Assembly: GCA_025526995.1 (NCBI GenBank)
Contig: JAHLKG010000009.1
Span: 434,001-498,000 of the forward strand
Length of the DNA: 64,000 bases
Direction: 5' to 3'
Source: Powellomyces hirtus
Lineage: Eukaryota > Chytridiomycota > Chytridiomycetes > Spizellomycetales > Powellomycetaceae
The notes beneath the pieces were generated by a model. The model worked only from the letters and a program-made list of their open reading frames with translations, did not search any database and had not been told where the DNA came from. Positions 1-10,900 of the stretch are shown here, piece by piece (the stretch's first letter is position 1; every line of letters starts with the position of its first letter). The position numbers and the translations under genes are program-made.

Positions 1-476
1 AGACTAGAATTTGAAGATTTTGAGGTTCTTAGAGACATGTGCGAATGTGCGAATGCGCCATCTTCAAGACCCCACCATTCATAAGTGGCGAAGAATTGAA
101 CAAGAACGCCTGTACAGTGTGCCACCCACACCGGTCGTTGAGTCGATATCTCGTCTGGGTGCACGATCTGAAGAATAATTTCATCCGACTGAGGTCAGGC
201 ACTGTCAAGCAGTAACCCGCAGAAATCGTGGCTTACTTGTGCCGGCCAATGTGGTTTGCCTGCCGATTTGACCCACACGAGGTCACCAGGATGCATGCCC
301 TTGCTGTCGCTCGATGCTAATGATTTCTCGGTGCCACCGTCTGATGACATCTCCAGCCTGCTTTCTTGTCGACCAAAAATGCTGGCCACCATGTCATCCG
401 TGTTTAGCTTGCGGAACTGGCCTCGTGATTGCTGGGTGCAGCGTATAACTCTACGTCGCAGTCGTGGTATAGACAT
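1..476 (-). CDS. PWWP-domain protein, N-terminal part
   Basis: Chromatin-reader type protein cut by the window start. Exon 1 runs 476 to 237 (80 codons), an intron with a GTAAGC donor and CAG acceptor occupies 236-168, and exon 2 runs from 167 off the end. The join gives a PWWP core: the segment GDLVWVKSAGKPHWPAQ is followed after the splice by a hydrophobic strand and VQFFATYEWWGLEDGAF, the usual aromatic-cage region that binds methylated histone tails and DNA. The Pro-His-Trp-Pro variant of the name-giving motif is common in the family. A Ser/Asp-rich linker precedes the domain. The ATG at 476 is the first in frame, but an upstream exon cannot be excluded. The protein is probably nuclear; its partner domains lie outside the window, so no specific complex can be named. 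Confidence 0.8.
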
Positions 477-1468
477 CTCATATATATCTTACAAATGTTT
501 CTCGCAAAAATCTGCGGTCAATTGTTTTCGAGAGCAGCATTGTGGGCTTAAACGTTTGTGGGGGCAATTTTGATCAAATTTCAAAGTCCGCAGCATTGAA
601 CACCCTCAAGTTTTTTCCATGTGTCCGCTAAAAGTAACAAGGGGTTCCGCAAAGCCCATCATTTTCCGGTTCCATATTATCGACTTACTTCACTAGCAGA
701 TGCAAACATGCGTAGACTCACTCACATCTTCCTTGTAGAAACTCATGTGAATCTCGCCTCGCATATCTCCTAAATACCAACGTGGCCTGCCCAGTTGCTC
801 ATTGGCCCATCAAGGTCATCATTTAAGTTTAACTTTCATCGCGCTGCGACCCCAAATTTCCTGAGAGCGCTATGAGTAGCCGAAAGATGGACGTGTTCAT
901 AGTCGATCCTCGCGCCAGGAGCAACATGCTGTGCATTTCCAGGACTTGCTAGGAGTTCAGATGAATGTAAACCAAGCGAGGCATACAGGATGTGAATCTA
1001 GGCCAGCCTACAAAGTAAAATGATAATTTGTGGGATCTGCAGCTGTACCCATTATACATCCTCGCTATGGCAGTGTTCTGTTTCTCTATCTGTTCTCCTT
1101 TTGCAGAATCATGGTCCCCTGGCGCTGACTGTGAGAAACCCACCTATAATCACGACCACCGCCAGCCGATTGACGTGGCTTAGTCGCGCGCAGATTGAAC
1201 AAGCATTTACGTAATAGAAATGCTCCGCGTTGCAGTGATTTTTAGCCTCTAACGCAAACAAAACTCCTTCCTGACAGCTGTGTTTTTGACAGGTGTTGGC
1301 GGCAGGCCTACAAAATTTGACGGGTGTCCAGTGGCAATATTTTTGAGACTTTGATAGGTCCGGGTTTGTGACGATGTCTTGTATAAAACGATGCAGACCT
1401 TGTGCCATCCTCAGTTCGTCACAACACCACAGCAACACACTTCAACATCACAACCGCACCAAATTATC
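477..1468. other. intergenic region, no gene seen
   Basis: About 1 kb between the diverging PWWP gene and the disrupted gene at 1469. Open frames here (for example 949-1143 and 1109-1438 on the minus strand) are short, lack family motifs and show no third-position GC bias. No tRNA, repeat or clear promoter was recognised. Confidence 0.5.
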
Positions 1469-2232
1469 ATGGCCGGCCTCTGCAACAATCTCAAAACTAC
1501 TCGTACCAACCGCGCTCGCAACGTGGAAACAGTCAAGCCCTGGAAGATTACGACAAAGGAAAGCGACGGAGCGAACCCGGCCAAATACATCAAGAACGTT
1601 TTAGTGGACACACATGAATGCTCCCTGCCCATTGTCGAAAGCGCGCTGTATCTTCTCGCAAAGGACAGCATTCGATCGGCTGCTGACTTGAACGGATCCT
1701 GGGCATGTCTTACTACGGGCACGAAGAAGTATGCATTCTGGACTTCCACTACCAAGCCGGCAGTGTGCGCCAACCCGATCCAGCTTTTGCTCGATGGCTG
1801 CTCGAACCACCACGCCGTTGACTCGATCTCGCTGTCTACGTGAACTACATCCCCTGCGAAGCTGCTCCCGCTTCACAAGACAAGCGAGTGGTCTCCGTAA
1901 TCATCGGCTTGCTTGGCGCTCACGGATTCAAATGTCTTGCTGATCTCGTCGCCGTGCTAGAAACCGGACAAGACCGCGCCGCCGCCAAGAAAGTGGCTCA
2001 GTCGATTTGGCTCCGACAGATGCTGTCCGCGGGTGTCGCTGGCGCGTTCCTATTCCTCTGGGCTGCTATCGAGCAGAAGCTATACTCTCCCATGAACGGC
2101 AACTGCACTGAAGCAGCTGTCGATGTCGAGTCGCGTTGCGTGGGCGCAAAATCTACCGTGCTTTGGTCCATCCGCAAACTGCGAAGGTCCGGATCCAACT
2201 ACAAGCTGTACAACACATGCGATTGGATCTGA
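1469..2232 (+). pseudogene. unknown gene with an internal frame break
   Basis: Two adjoining reading frames show the strong C/G third-position bias of a real gene. The first starts at ATG 1469 (MAGLCNNLK) and stops at TGA 1841-1843. The second, one frame over, has coding bias from about 1840 to TGA 2230-2232. No intron with consensus borders joins them, so either a single-base indel broke the gene or there is a sequence error near 1840. Conceptual length is about 255 residues. A hydrophobic stretch in the second half (about 2020-2080, LSAGVAGAFLFLWAAI) could be a membrane helix. I do not recognise the family and assign no function. Confidence 0.4.
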
Positions 2233-2808
2233 GACGGAAGTTTACCTGTTCTTCTCCGGCTCGAAAATTGGCACACCTTTAGATACCACATAGACAGTAC
2301 CCATAAATAACCCTTCAAATATATTTCGTGTGAAACTGAACCTTTGTCAGTTGCACATTTGTGACCAGCTTCAACGTCGTGGTGTTGCGGTCAAAAATGT
2401 CAAAAATGCCACCTTGGTAAATGCTACCCTGCTCAGAAGATAACATGTGGCGGACTAGATGATCGTGACCGGCCTCGCGGTGTGAGACTACCTGGCAACC
2501 GGTAATTCATAGGGCATGTTTGTCTGAAGCTTCTGAAGGTCTTGGTGACGACAAACGCCCACTTCCAAACCCAGCGGTCGGGAATCTTATGGGGGAGGAA
2601 GACTTTACAACTCGTCCAAGTCAAAAGGAACGCCACTGAGAGTATGATGAGTCACGCGTGGCTTGTTCCGCCCAGACATGGCTGTGCAATCACGCCAAGG
2701 GCGTTGTGACAAAGGTGTGAATGTGTTCCCGGTTGAGCCTGAAGAATTAAATCTTTCCGTTCACCCAAGATCCCTCGCATCCAACTGAAAGGAGCCTGAA
2801 TCACCGCA
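2233..2808. other. intergenic region, no gene seen
   Basis: About 575 bp between the disrupted gene and the small DUF5808-like gene, both on the plus strand. An open frame at 2433-2636 (minus) has no coding character. It should hold the terminator of the upstream gene and the promoter of the downstream one, but no specific motif stands out. Confidence 0.45.
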
Positions 2809-3204
2809 ATGCTAGCCGATCAGACTCAACTTGAAGCTGACATTGAAGCGTACGTCAGAAGCCTATCCAAGGCGGAACTAGAGGCAGCCATCGAGGCCGA
2901 CAAGGTAGGGTGCGACGCTGATGAGATTAGTGTCTGTTTTTGTTAGTGTTGTTCTTTCCATTTGTGTCTGATACCTTCACCCAAACTTTTGTGTCATCAA
3001 CAGGAGCTCCTGGACAAATATTGGGCTGATGAGTCCAACTGGACCATGAAGACATTCTATCACTGTGCTGATGACCCCCGCGTCTTTGTCCCAAAACGGC
3101 CAAAGTGGGCCGGGTGGACCATCAACATGGCCTCCAACTCGGACAAGGCCACTCAGCTCAAGAAGTCCTACAATATTCTGAGAAAAGCGGTGGCGCGTGA
3201 CTGA
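2809..3204 (+). CDS. small DUF5808-like protein (98 aa)
   Basis: Two-exon gene: exon 1 at 2809-2904 (32 codons), intron 2905-3003 (GTAGGG...CAACAG, 99 nt), exon 2 at 3004-3204 ending in TGA. The second exon carries the block FYHCADDPRVFVPKRPKWAG followed by WTINMA, which resembles the DUF5808 signature (aromatic-Tyr, DPR, VPKR, GWT-N). The first exon is an acidic amphipathic helix with regularly spaced Leu and Glu. The family is small and soluble with no established reaction, so no function is given. Length fits a single-domain member. It converges with the M20 peptidase gene; only 65 bp separate the two stop codons. Confidence 0.6.
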
Positions 3205-3269
3205 AGCGACAGACAAAAGAAACTCCTGAAGAGTAGCTTCAGTTGACGGTTGCCACCTCCGGTATTAGC

Positions 3270-5180
3270 TTACATGTTGTCAGCATTCAGTATAACAGTG
3301 ATGAAGAAGCCTATCATGTCGTGCAGGTCTTTCGTCGCAATTCTTTCATTAAGGCCATGAATCCTTGCCACATCCTGGGGCCATAGCCTGATGGGCTGGA
3401 ATCTGTAAATGTTATCGGACACTACTTTGTATGTAGCCGCATCAGTGGCGCCCATGAGAAGCGAGGGTGCAACAAGAGCATTATCGTAAACATGTCGGAT
3501 AGAGCCTGCCAGAACGCGATACGCCTCCGTGTTACTGGAGGAAACAGGCGAGGGGTCGCATCCTCTCGGACCATCGCAATTGTACCATATGGTCAGAGGA
3601 GAGAACGCTGTATCATTTGAGCCTCGTTGATCGGCATCGACAACCAGCGCTCCGATGGCTTTTGCCACATAGTGGAGGACCTCTTCCGCCGTTTCACCAG
3701 GGCGGATCCTGCAGTTGACGCTAGCCGTGGCATCGTTAGGCAGTACATTGCCGCCAAGCCCCCCGCGGATCTGAGTAGTGGCCAACGTGGTCCGCGTCAT
3801 GGCCGCAAGGCCCGGCGAGACTTTCGCCGGTAGTATGCGAACTAAATGTTCCGCCAAGAAGGGGCTGCCCAGAACTGCACGGGCAAGCAACCACGGATGT
3901 TCAGGGGCCAGAGATTGCAACAGGTCGCCAATAGGTCCGTCGGCAAGAGTGGCTTTCGGCTTGATATCTGCTACTCGAGAAACTGCTTTGGACAACATAT
4001 GCACTGCATTGTCCGAGAACGGCATGGAACCATGACCGCCTGACGACCTAGCTCTATCAATGGGAAGATTGGTTCGAGTTCAACCCCAATATGGCTCGAG
4101 AAAGAAGACACATACCTAATGTGAAGCTGCATCATCCCCTTCTCTGCCACACCAATGAGTGCCAAAGGCGCCTCGATCCCAGGAAACATGCGATTTGATA
4201 TAGGGAGTCCTTCATCCAGAATGAACTTGAATCGCAGTCGACGCTTTATGAATAAATTTCTCAAAGCTTTCGATCCTGATTGTAATAGTGAGCTTTCGCC
4301 GCGACATTTAGATACCTTTGATTTAGCCAATGTTAGCTATCACTACCTTCTGACGCGAGGGTTTCCCTTTGTTGGTCCAAGGTTAGACTTGGCATTCTGA
4401 TAGTGAAACAAACTTCCTGACTCACTCATCGTGACCGAAAGCGAGATAGAAGCTTCTTTTTGGCCTGTAACCCGCTTTCAACAAAGCCTCCACGGCCACA
4501 AGTTGAGAGATAAGCATTCCTTTGACATCAAGAGTCCCTCGGCCTACGATGTGTGAGGTGCATGAGCCAAGCTGCCTACCGCATGGGTGATCATGTGGTC
4601 GGCCTGTCATACCATGAATAAATCCTCCTTTTATAGCCCCCGAAAATGGTGGGAAGTCCCAGTCTCCAGGATTGTCAACCCCAACAACGTCTTGGTGAGC
4701 ACAAAACAAAATTGGGAGATTCGTGTCGACACCCTCTGAACCTTTCCAAGACAGCAGCAGGCTGTGTCCACCAACGATCTCCCAATTCAAAGCATTCCGA
4801 ACGGTCGGGAACTCGCGTTCAAGGAAACCTCGAAAACGTTTGAGGTGCTCAAGGTCGTCGCTGGTGAACTCATCAAATCGCTTAGAAATAGTGGGAATAC
4901 GCACGGCTTCAGAAAGCCGCAACTCCGCCAAAGAATAGTTAACATATGAGGTAACAGAATGTAGGGGCACGGCAGGAATAATTTCTGAAAGAACACACGA
5001 GTTAGCGCTTTGCGCCCTCCAACGTCGTTGAAATGGCAGAGAAATTGCACCTGGTAGTTGAATAGAGGGTAACGTGGTCGCATGGTAAAGAACATATGAA
5101 ACGAGAACCACCAAGAATGGAGCGAGGATGAATAGCAATGGAATGGGAGAGCTTTTTCGAAACTTCGTGGTCGGTTGCAT
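3270..5180 (-). CDS. M20 metallopeptidase, carboxypeptidase S-like
   Basis: Zinc exopeptidase of the M20 family, closest in layout to fungal vacuolar carboxypeptidase S (Gly-Xaa carboxypeptidase), which releases C-terminal residues from peptides. ATG 5180 is the first in-frame Met. Residues about 12-35 form a hydrophobic signal-anchor. Metal-ligand and catalytic motifs appear in order: AHQDVV, then GRGTLDVKG, then GHDE (catalytic Glu region), then VAEKG and GGHGSMP of the lid domain. Introns are visible at 4544-4612 (GTATGA...GTAG, read-through length 69) and 4054-4115 (GTATGT...ATAG). A further intron must lie at about 4330-4425, after GHDE. Its best-fitting join preserves the frame but leaves a non-consensus border, so that junction is unresolved. 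The last exon ends in TAA at 3270-3272. Likely membrane-anchored in the vacuole, by family knowledge. Confidence 0.82.
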
Positions 5181-5423
5181 GTTTAGCTTTTCACAAGAAA
5201 TAGAAACAAGAAGACTGTGAGGAAGAGAGGACACTTCACTCCCGCACAAGAATGAGCATGACCCGCACGCGTCACAAAAGACTCTAACGGAACACTAATC
5301 TAAAGGACTCGAAGGAGGCGGACCGAAGGCGATTAATTGTTTGAAGCAGGAGAAAGCCGGGGACTCAGCTTTTGCATTAGAGGGGGACAGAGGATTCAAT
5401 TTGCTCACACAACGAGACCGACC

Positions 5424-7009
5424 ATGGAACCACATATAGGTCGAGAGCAACTGTTGGAACGCTTCAGAGTCTCCACAGCACAGACCGAGCTGGACCATTC
5501 AATTGACGACCACTTTGGCCGCCTGGTTGCGAAGGCAAAGGAGCTGTTTGACCACACCGCAAGCAAAAAAGAACTTGAAATCTGGCTGAAGAAAAACTTG
5601 GAAATGTACGCTCTCTTTCTCCTACTTCCGAACCGACCGCCCCGAAGTTCTCATCCAAGCTTTCGATAGACTGGGAGTTTTGGACAAAATAGACTTTACT
5701 GCTGGTGCAGAGGAGATCTGGACCCAAGACGATCGGCGTATCTTAAAAGAGAATAATCGCGAACCGCTGGGGCGCTCTCCAGGTACTTAGTTTTTAACGC
5801 ACTCAGTCAATACCTTAGTTTTGACCGACATTATGGCAGACTCTCGCTTCGGAGCGTATGCTACTACCACACCCAAGGAGAGCGCAGCGCCGCAGTCCAC
5901 GTTGAGCAATGGTGCCTACTCTTGCGATAGGCTAACTGTATCGTCTGAGGATCTGGCGTCTTTTCAGAAAAGGTCGCGGAGTCAAAGTGAGGCGATGGAT
6001 ACCATAAACACCAATCACCCGCAGGTGCAGGATGAGCCAAACTCCAAGCGCGCAAAGAGTGGCGAGGCCCGAAATGATGATGGTTCTAATGAAGGAACAA
6101 CGCAGAAGTCAGTCGAAGTGCCTGCGAGGCTATCTCTTGATCAGAATTGCAAAATCTCGCCCAAGACACCCATATTGTCGGCGATTGAAGGGAGTCAAAC
6201 ACTATCGAAGAGTCGTTCCACATCACCGCAGCCATCATCTCTTAGTCTTCTCAAGGCCGTTAGTACCTCAGAAAACCAAGTTGCGGATACACATGTGAAA
6301 TCGTCCAAAGATCAAGCGCAAGCTCTCGCAAAGAAATCAGACATAGAATCACGCTTCAAGGTTGGCGCGATTGTTGCGGCTTCTGTCACGCGAAGAACAT
6401 CAAGCAGCAAAACTGAAGATGTGACATACGCCTTGAAGGTCGAACGGTACAATGTTTCCGATGAGGTAGCACTTCCATGGTCTTGCAACATTGCCCACGT
6501 GCGCCAATCTCATTACAAAATGCTTCGTAGACTTATGTATGTATCGACCCTGCGCCAGACCCTAACGATGCAGACGCCGACACATCCTGGAATGTCCCGG
6601 CTGAGAGAATTGTCGACTATCAGCAGGTGACCGCTTCATGCCAGTACAAAGTGAAAGACAGAGTTTACGCGCAATACCGAGACGGAAACACTATGACGAC
6701 TGAGTTTTACAAGGCAACCATTAAGAAGATCTTGAAGGTTGGTCACCTCGTGCATTCGCTCGACGCCCACTTTCAATGTTGAATACTGTTTACAACGATT
6801 CATTGTAACAGGACAACAAAGGCTTCGAAGTCGAGTATGCAGATGGAGACCGTGACACGGTCCAGCGCAACGATATGTTTCCTTGCAAGGCGTTGGCGTT
6901 GAAAGCGCCAGAGAATTCTCAGTTGAAGCGAGCAAAGGCGACTGCAGCGAAAAAGCATGGGAAGGGAAGGCGAGCATCCGAACCCGCTCGTAATGCGGTG
7001 CACTCGTAA
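5424..7009 (+). CDS. SGF29: SGF29-like SAGA subunit, tandem Tudor protein
   Basis: Likely histone H3K4me3 reader of the SAGA acetyltransferase complex. The model has five exons: 5424-5605, 5670-5782, 5840-6465 (an alternative acceptor at 5818 is also in frame), 6531-6737 and 6812-7009. Introns are 64, 57, 65 and 74 nt with GT-AG borders. The N-terminal half is helical and charged (possible coiled coil), followed by a Ser/Lys-rich linker. The first Tudor repeat runs from FKVGAIVAASV through DPAPDPNDADADTSWNVPAE. The second contains YAQYRDGNTMTTEFYKATI and, after the last intron, FEVEYADGDRDTV. The acidic DPxPD element, WNVPAERI and the FY-A-T-I motif are hallmarks of SGF29. A basic tail ends the protein. 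Recognition depends on splicing out the intron between the two halves of Tudor 1, whose phase fits exactly. Confidence 0.8.
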
Positions 7010-8125
7010 AGCGGTGCATTCAGGCAGGGCACAGAGAATGCAACAAGCTGAACCATCAATGTCCGATGCAGACGCATCGAATTCGGAAACAGATGGCTGA
7101 AATTTCCAACCACATCATGGAATACGAATGTACAGCTCTGGGCATTGGCAAAAATATGACTCACTCGACACCTTTGATGCGTGAATTACGCAAGGTCATT
7201 CTAACGCGAATGTAAAGTATGTTCTGGCTGCAATTATAGGTACATTCCGATAGACAGCGAAATGGCCTGACATATTCCAGGTCGTTCTGCCGCTGCGATC
7301 CGAAGCTGCATGCTTAGAAAAGAGCACGTGGCCGTATCAAATGATTAGACATCAGATGTCGAACCACAGCGGTGAATACAGTAACCGGACAACGACATGC
7401 TCTGCGCACGTTATAGACATTGTTGTATCACGTCGTTCTGTATATTGGGAAGAACGTGGGACATCAATGACCACAGACGTCCGATACGATGGACGTTGTC
7501 ATCAGTAACGTTTTGGCATGTGTGCAGCATTTCCAATTTCTGGATCATGAAGAAAAGAAGCCGTTAGTGACTTTGTCCAGAGGATTTCCAAAATCACTCT
7601 CTATGCGGATCAAGCCATCAGAAGGAACAATTGTTGGACAAACTCTCCAACAACTAATCAACACCACCTCAAAATTTATGCGGGGCTCATTTATCCCATT
7701 GTCATCAGGGCAGGCAAAGCACCGTCATTCCATCTTGCAGAATGCTTACCTTGCAATCAATCAGGCGCCATATAAAAGCGCTTCCCTGTGGGGAAGTGTA
7801 TTCTTGCAGATACGATAGCTGGAAGAACGATTGGGGAAGAAAACGGCGGCCTTTTATACGACCATGACAACTTGCTCATTCGAATGTGGAAGAATGAAGC
7901 ACGTGTTCCCCGTCGTGCCGATTCCAGCCGGTACTGAATGTAGTATATTGTGACCGTAAATGGATTGGAGCTTCATCGCGGCAAAGGGAAAGGGTGTGCG
8001 AGTTTCCCCACTTGCAGCACTAACTCGCAGGCATCTTCCTTCCACTCGGCACACTTCTTGTCTCTGCACAGTGTCGTCTCACGGAGAACCTTGTCATATC
8101 GCCCGCACCACCGAACCCTCACCAA
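7010..8125. other. intergenic region, no convincing gene
   Basis: About 1.1 kb between SGF29-like and MYND genes, both on the plus strand. One open frame at 7489-7818 (109 codons) has no recognisable motif and AT-rich, unbiased codon positions, so I do not call it. A TATATAA-like stretch, gccatataaaagcg, lies at about 7768-7781, too far upstream to assign confidently to the MYND gene. Confidence 0.45.
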
Positions 8126-10114
8126 ATGTCACAGGAGAACGAGTCACCGCTCAATTCAACGCTCCCCGAAGCCAGTACGTTCAACGTCACAGCTTTCGCC
8201 CAAGATGTCTTAGCGTTCTTCCCAAGATTGACGAGCGATCCCGTGAAAACCCTCGAGGAGCTGCCTCATGTTGCAGCCGCCCTCGTTGGCCTCCTCGTAT
8301 TGCCTACCCTGCTGTGGGTTCTCCTGCGAAGTGTCACTTCAGGGAGGAAGACTGTGAACGCCCTCGACAACTGGTCCCCAAAATCTCTGAAGGAAGAGGC
8401 TGACGAACTGGCGGAAAAGGCGTTCGTGGCCCCTGTGACGGAGACGCCCTGGGAAGTGGGAGTTACCGCTTCTGCTATTGCGGTCTCTGAGGATGGTCAG
8501 CTCAGGGCTTTCGAAAGCTTCCCGACGGAGAAGCTCACCGCAGATCAGATCACATCGGTTATCGTGAAGGCGATCGCGGACCCAATCGACGAGCAGCAAG
8601 TGCAACGTCCTAAGATTATCAGCTTCCTTCAAAGTCGTCAGTGTGCTGACAGCGTTGTTTCCAAAGTTCGCGAGAACGTCGGAAAGTATGGCATCAAAGC
8701 AAACACTGCTGAGGCGCTGGCGTCAGAGATGGCCGAGTACATCAAGAGACGGAAAGAGGAAGTGGCGCAGGCTATTCAAAATCCACAAATACCGGCCGTG
8801 ACGGGGACACCTGGAGCAAAACCGCAGCTGTCTCCTGCACCGAACCGTGGATGCTTTGTCTGTAAACAGGAAATCGAAGGGAAAGCGAGCCAATGTAGCG
8901 CTTGCAAGGCCATGATCTACTGCAGTAGCGAATGTTCGGTAGGTCTATAAGATGTTTTGATGAAGCTCTGTAGACTCTGACCTTTGACCCTTCTGCAGAA
9001 AAAGGACTGGCCGACCCACAAAGCGGTTTGTAAAGGGTTCAAGGCCAACATGCAGCGTGTCGAGAACGAGAAACTTCACGATTTGCCTTTCGACTTCTAC
9101 AACGAGAGTAAACAACTGCACAGCTACAACCAGGTCGCATTTCTTGTCCAACACGATGTGCATAATATTGGCATCTTCAGGCGATTATGCGCCTGTTACA
9201 GTCAGCTCGGTTACGGCGAGCTGGCCGGAGGTCACATTGCACAATTGCAAAGCGGAGGGGTGACAGATCCCTTGGAGCGCTTCAAACTCTTTGGCCTTTC
9301 AATGGCCTTGTATCCACTTTCCGCCGCCTACCCTGAAGGCACTGACGTTCGTTCCATTGATTCATGGAGAAAGTACTATGAGGTCCGCAAAATCTCTTTC
9401 AACGACCCGGCAGCCCTAGTGCTCGAAGTCCCTTTGACGGTGTGGCACCTTGTCAACAAGTACTGTCTCGATGGTTTGAAGAGCAATGAAGCTGGTATGA
9501 TTGAAACAGGGAACGGCTGCAGCCGTAGTCACATACTAATTCTTCTCACCTTTCCCACAGGACGTCGCCAGCTGACAATACATCTTGCCGGCGTAGAGAA
9601 GGAGGCTGATCTGAGCGCTCTGTTCGAAATTTTGTTGTCTCTCCTCCCGCAAACGGACATTGCGGTACACATGGTATCTCCCGCAATTTCTTCTCGACTC
9701 CCCCCTCAACACATGACTCTTGGAATCCGCAACGAACAAATGGACAGTACGATCATAGTTACCCTGCGAGAAGGACTCTACTCTACACACCACCTCTCTG
9801 GAGAATTGTACACTGCAGAAGGGTTACCGTTCGGAACGGGCAAACCTGACGCGGTCATTATCATGAACTCTGCACTGCTAGCCATGCAGTCTTGGGCCCC
9901 GACCATCAAGATGCTGATCGACAATCGTCAGAAGACTTTGTTCACCGAGCAGATGGAACACACCGTGGAAATGATTGCAAAACAACTCGATGCCATTGGC
10001 TGTGCTCTTACAGTTGAGGCGACCGTCAACCCGTTTCGACAGCCCGTATTGCAATGGAAGAAGGACACGAACCTTCCGGGATGGAGTAACGGTTTCATCT
10101 TTGGTATTTACTAG
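8126..10114 (+). CDS. membrane-anchored MYND zinc-finger / MSS51_C-like protein
   Basis: Three exons: 8126-8938, 8999-9494 and 9561-10114. The introns at 8939-8998 and 9495-9560 have GTAGGT/GTATGA donors and CAG acceptors. The first splits the MYND finger. Before it lie CFVCKQE, QCSAC and YCSSECS; after it comes KKDWPTHKAVC, completing the C-x2-C...C-x2-C...C-x3-C...H-x3-C pattern. Residues about 50-68 (VAAALVGLLVLPTLLWVLL) form one transmembrane segment. The C-terminal 200 residues resemble the MSS51 C-terminal domain: RRQLTIHLAGVEKE, LPQTDI, then PDAVIIMNSALLAMQSW. In yeast, Mss51 couples COX1 translation to assembly, but many fungal MYND-MSS51_C proteins are uncharacterised, so no such role is claimed. 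The segment between the helix and MYND is helical and unrecognised. Stop is TAG. Confidence 0.75.
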
Positions 10115-10900
10115 TGCTGAAAGTGGATGTTTAGTAGATGGAGCTTAGTGTTGGTAGAAGAAGTCGCATCAGACTACATCTCAAGATGCATAATTAGGCA
10201 TATAATTCACTTCACGTCTATCACAGGTTGACGTTTGTGCCATTCCTCCTGTCTTCATTGGGGTCAGAATTGAGACCGTACCAGCATTACGTAAGCAAAC
10301 TCCGCTCTTCCCAAGTTTGACGATTTGATGAGCTTTTGGAAGCTTGCGCTGCTATTTCATGACAGGTCATGATAGTCCGCCAGAGTCTAGAGGGGCATTG
10401 CACTGAAAAAGCCATCACAATGTATATTTGAAAGTCTCATATGTATGCAAAGCAGGGGTTCGATTGGCACAAACCTTCCTCAGTGAACATCGTATAACGA
10501 CGCCGGTGTGTCATCCCTCTACGTTGATGTACTGGGCATTTCTTTCTATATATGGCAAGCAGTTATCTTGAATGTCTGAGTTGTTCAGTTTGTGGTCTCT
10601 GAGCCGAGATAGCTTGTGGTGCAGCCATCGTCAGAACCCTCAGAATAGGCATTCCCTTATGTCATGAGCATGTTGCTTTTTTCGATCTCCGCCCGTGTTC
10701 AAGGTATCCCCAACCGGAACACGTTCCTTGCTCGCCGGGCCCATAGTTCCTAAATTTCCTCCCCCGCTTTCGATCCCTTCATATATATTCCCAGTGCCAG
10801 AAGTGAGCGACGAGATTGGCCAACGGTAAATTCCAGTGCTGTAGTACATACATCGTTCGATTGCTCCTTTGGTGGCGTTAGAACCCGCAAACAGCGAAAA
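10115..10900. other. intergenic region upstream of the lipid-anchored repeat protein
   Basis: About 785 bp. No gene found; the open frames 10640-10849 and 10750-11010 (minus) are uninformative. A TATATAT-like stretch at 10778-10790 sits about 115 bp before the ATG at 10901 and is a candidate core promoter element for that gene. Confidence 0.4.

Noticed and set aside
1402..1845. Three in-frame TGA codons suggesting TGA reassigned to Trp
   Set aside because: Codon bias favours the neighbouring frame up to 1840, and well-supported genes in the window (ILV1, the C2H2 gene, the DUF5808-like gene) end in TGA.
5600..5670. Frameshift in the SGF29-like gene near 5605
   Set aside because: A canonical 64-nt intron 5606-5669 restores the frame, matching the size of the other introns.
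7489..7818. 109-codon open frame as a gene
   Set aside because: No motif, AT-rich with no third-position bias, no splice context; indistinguishable from chance.
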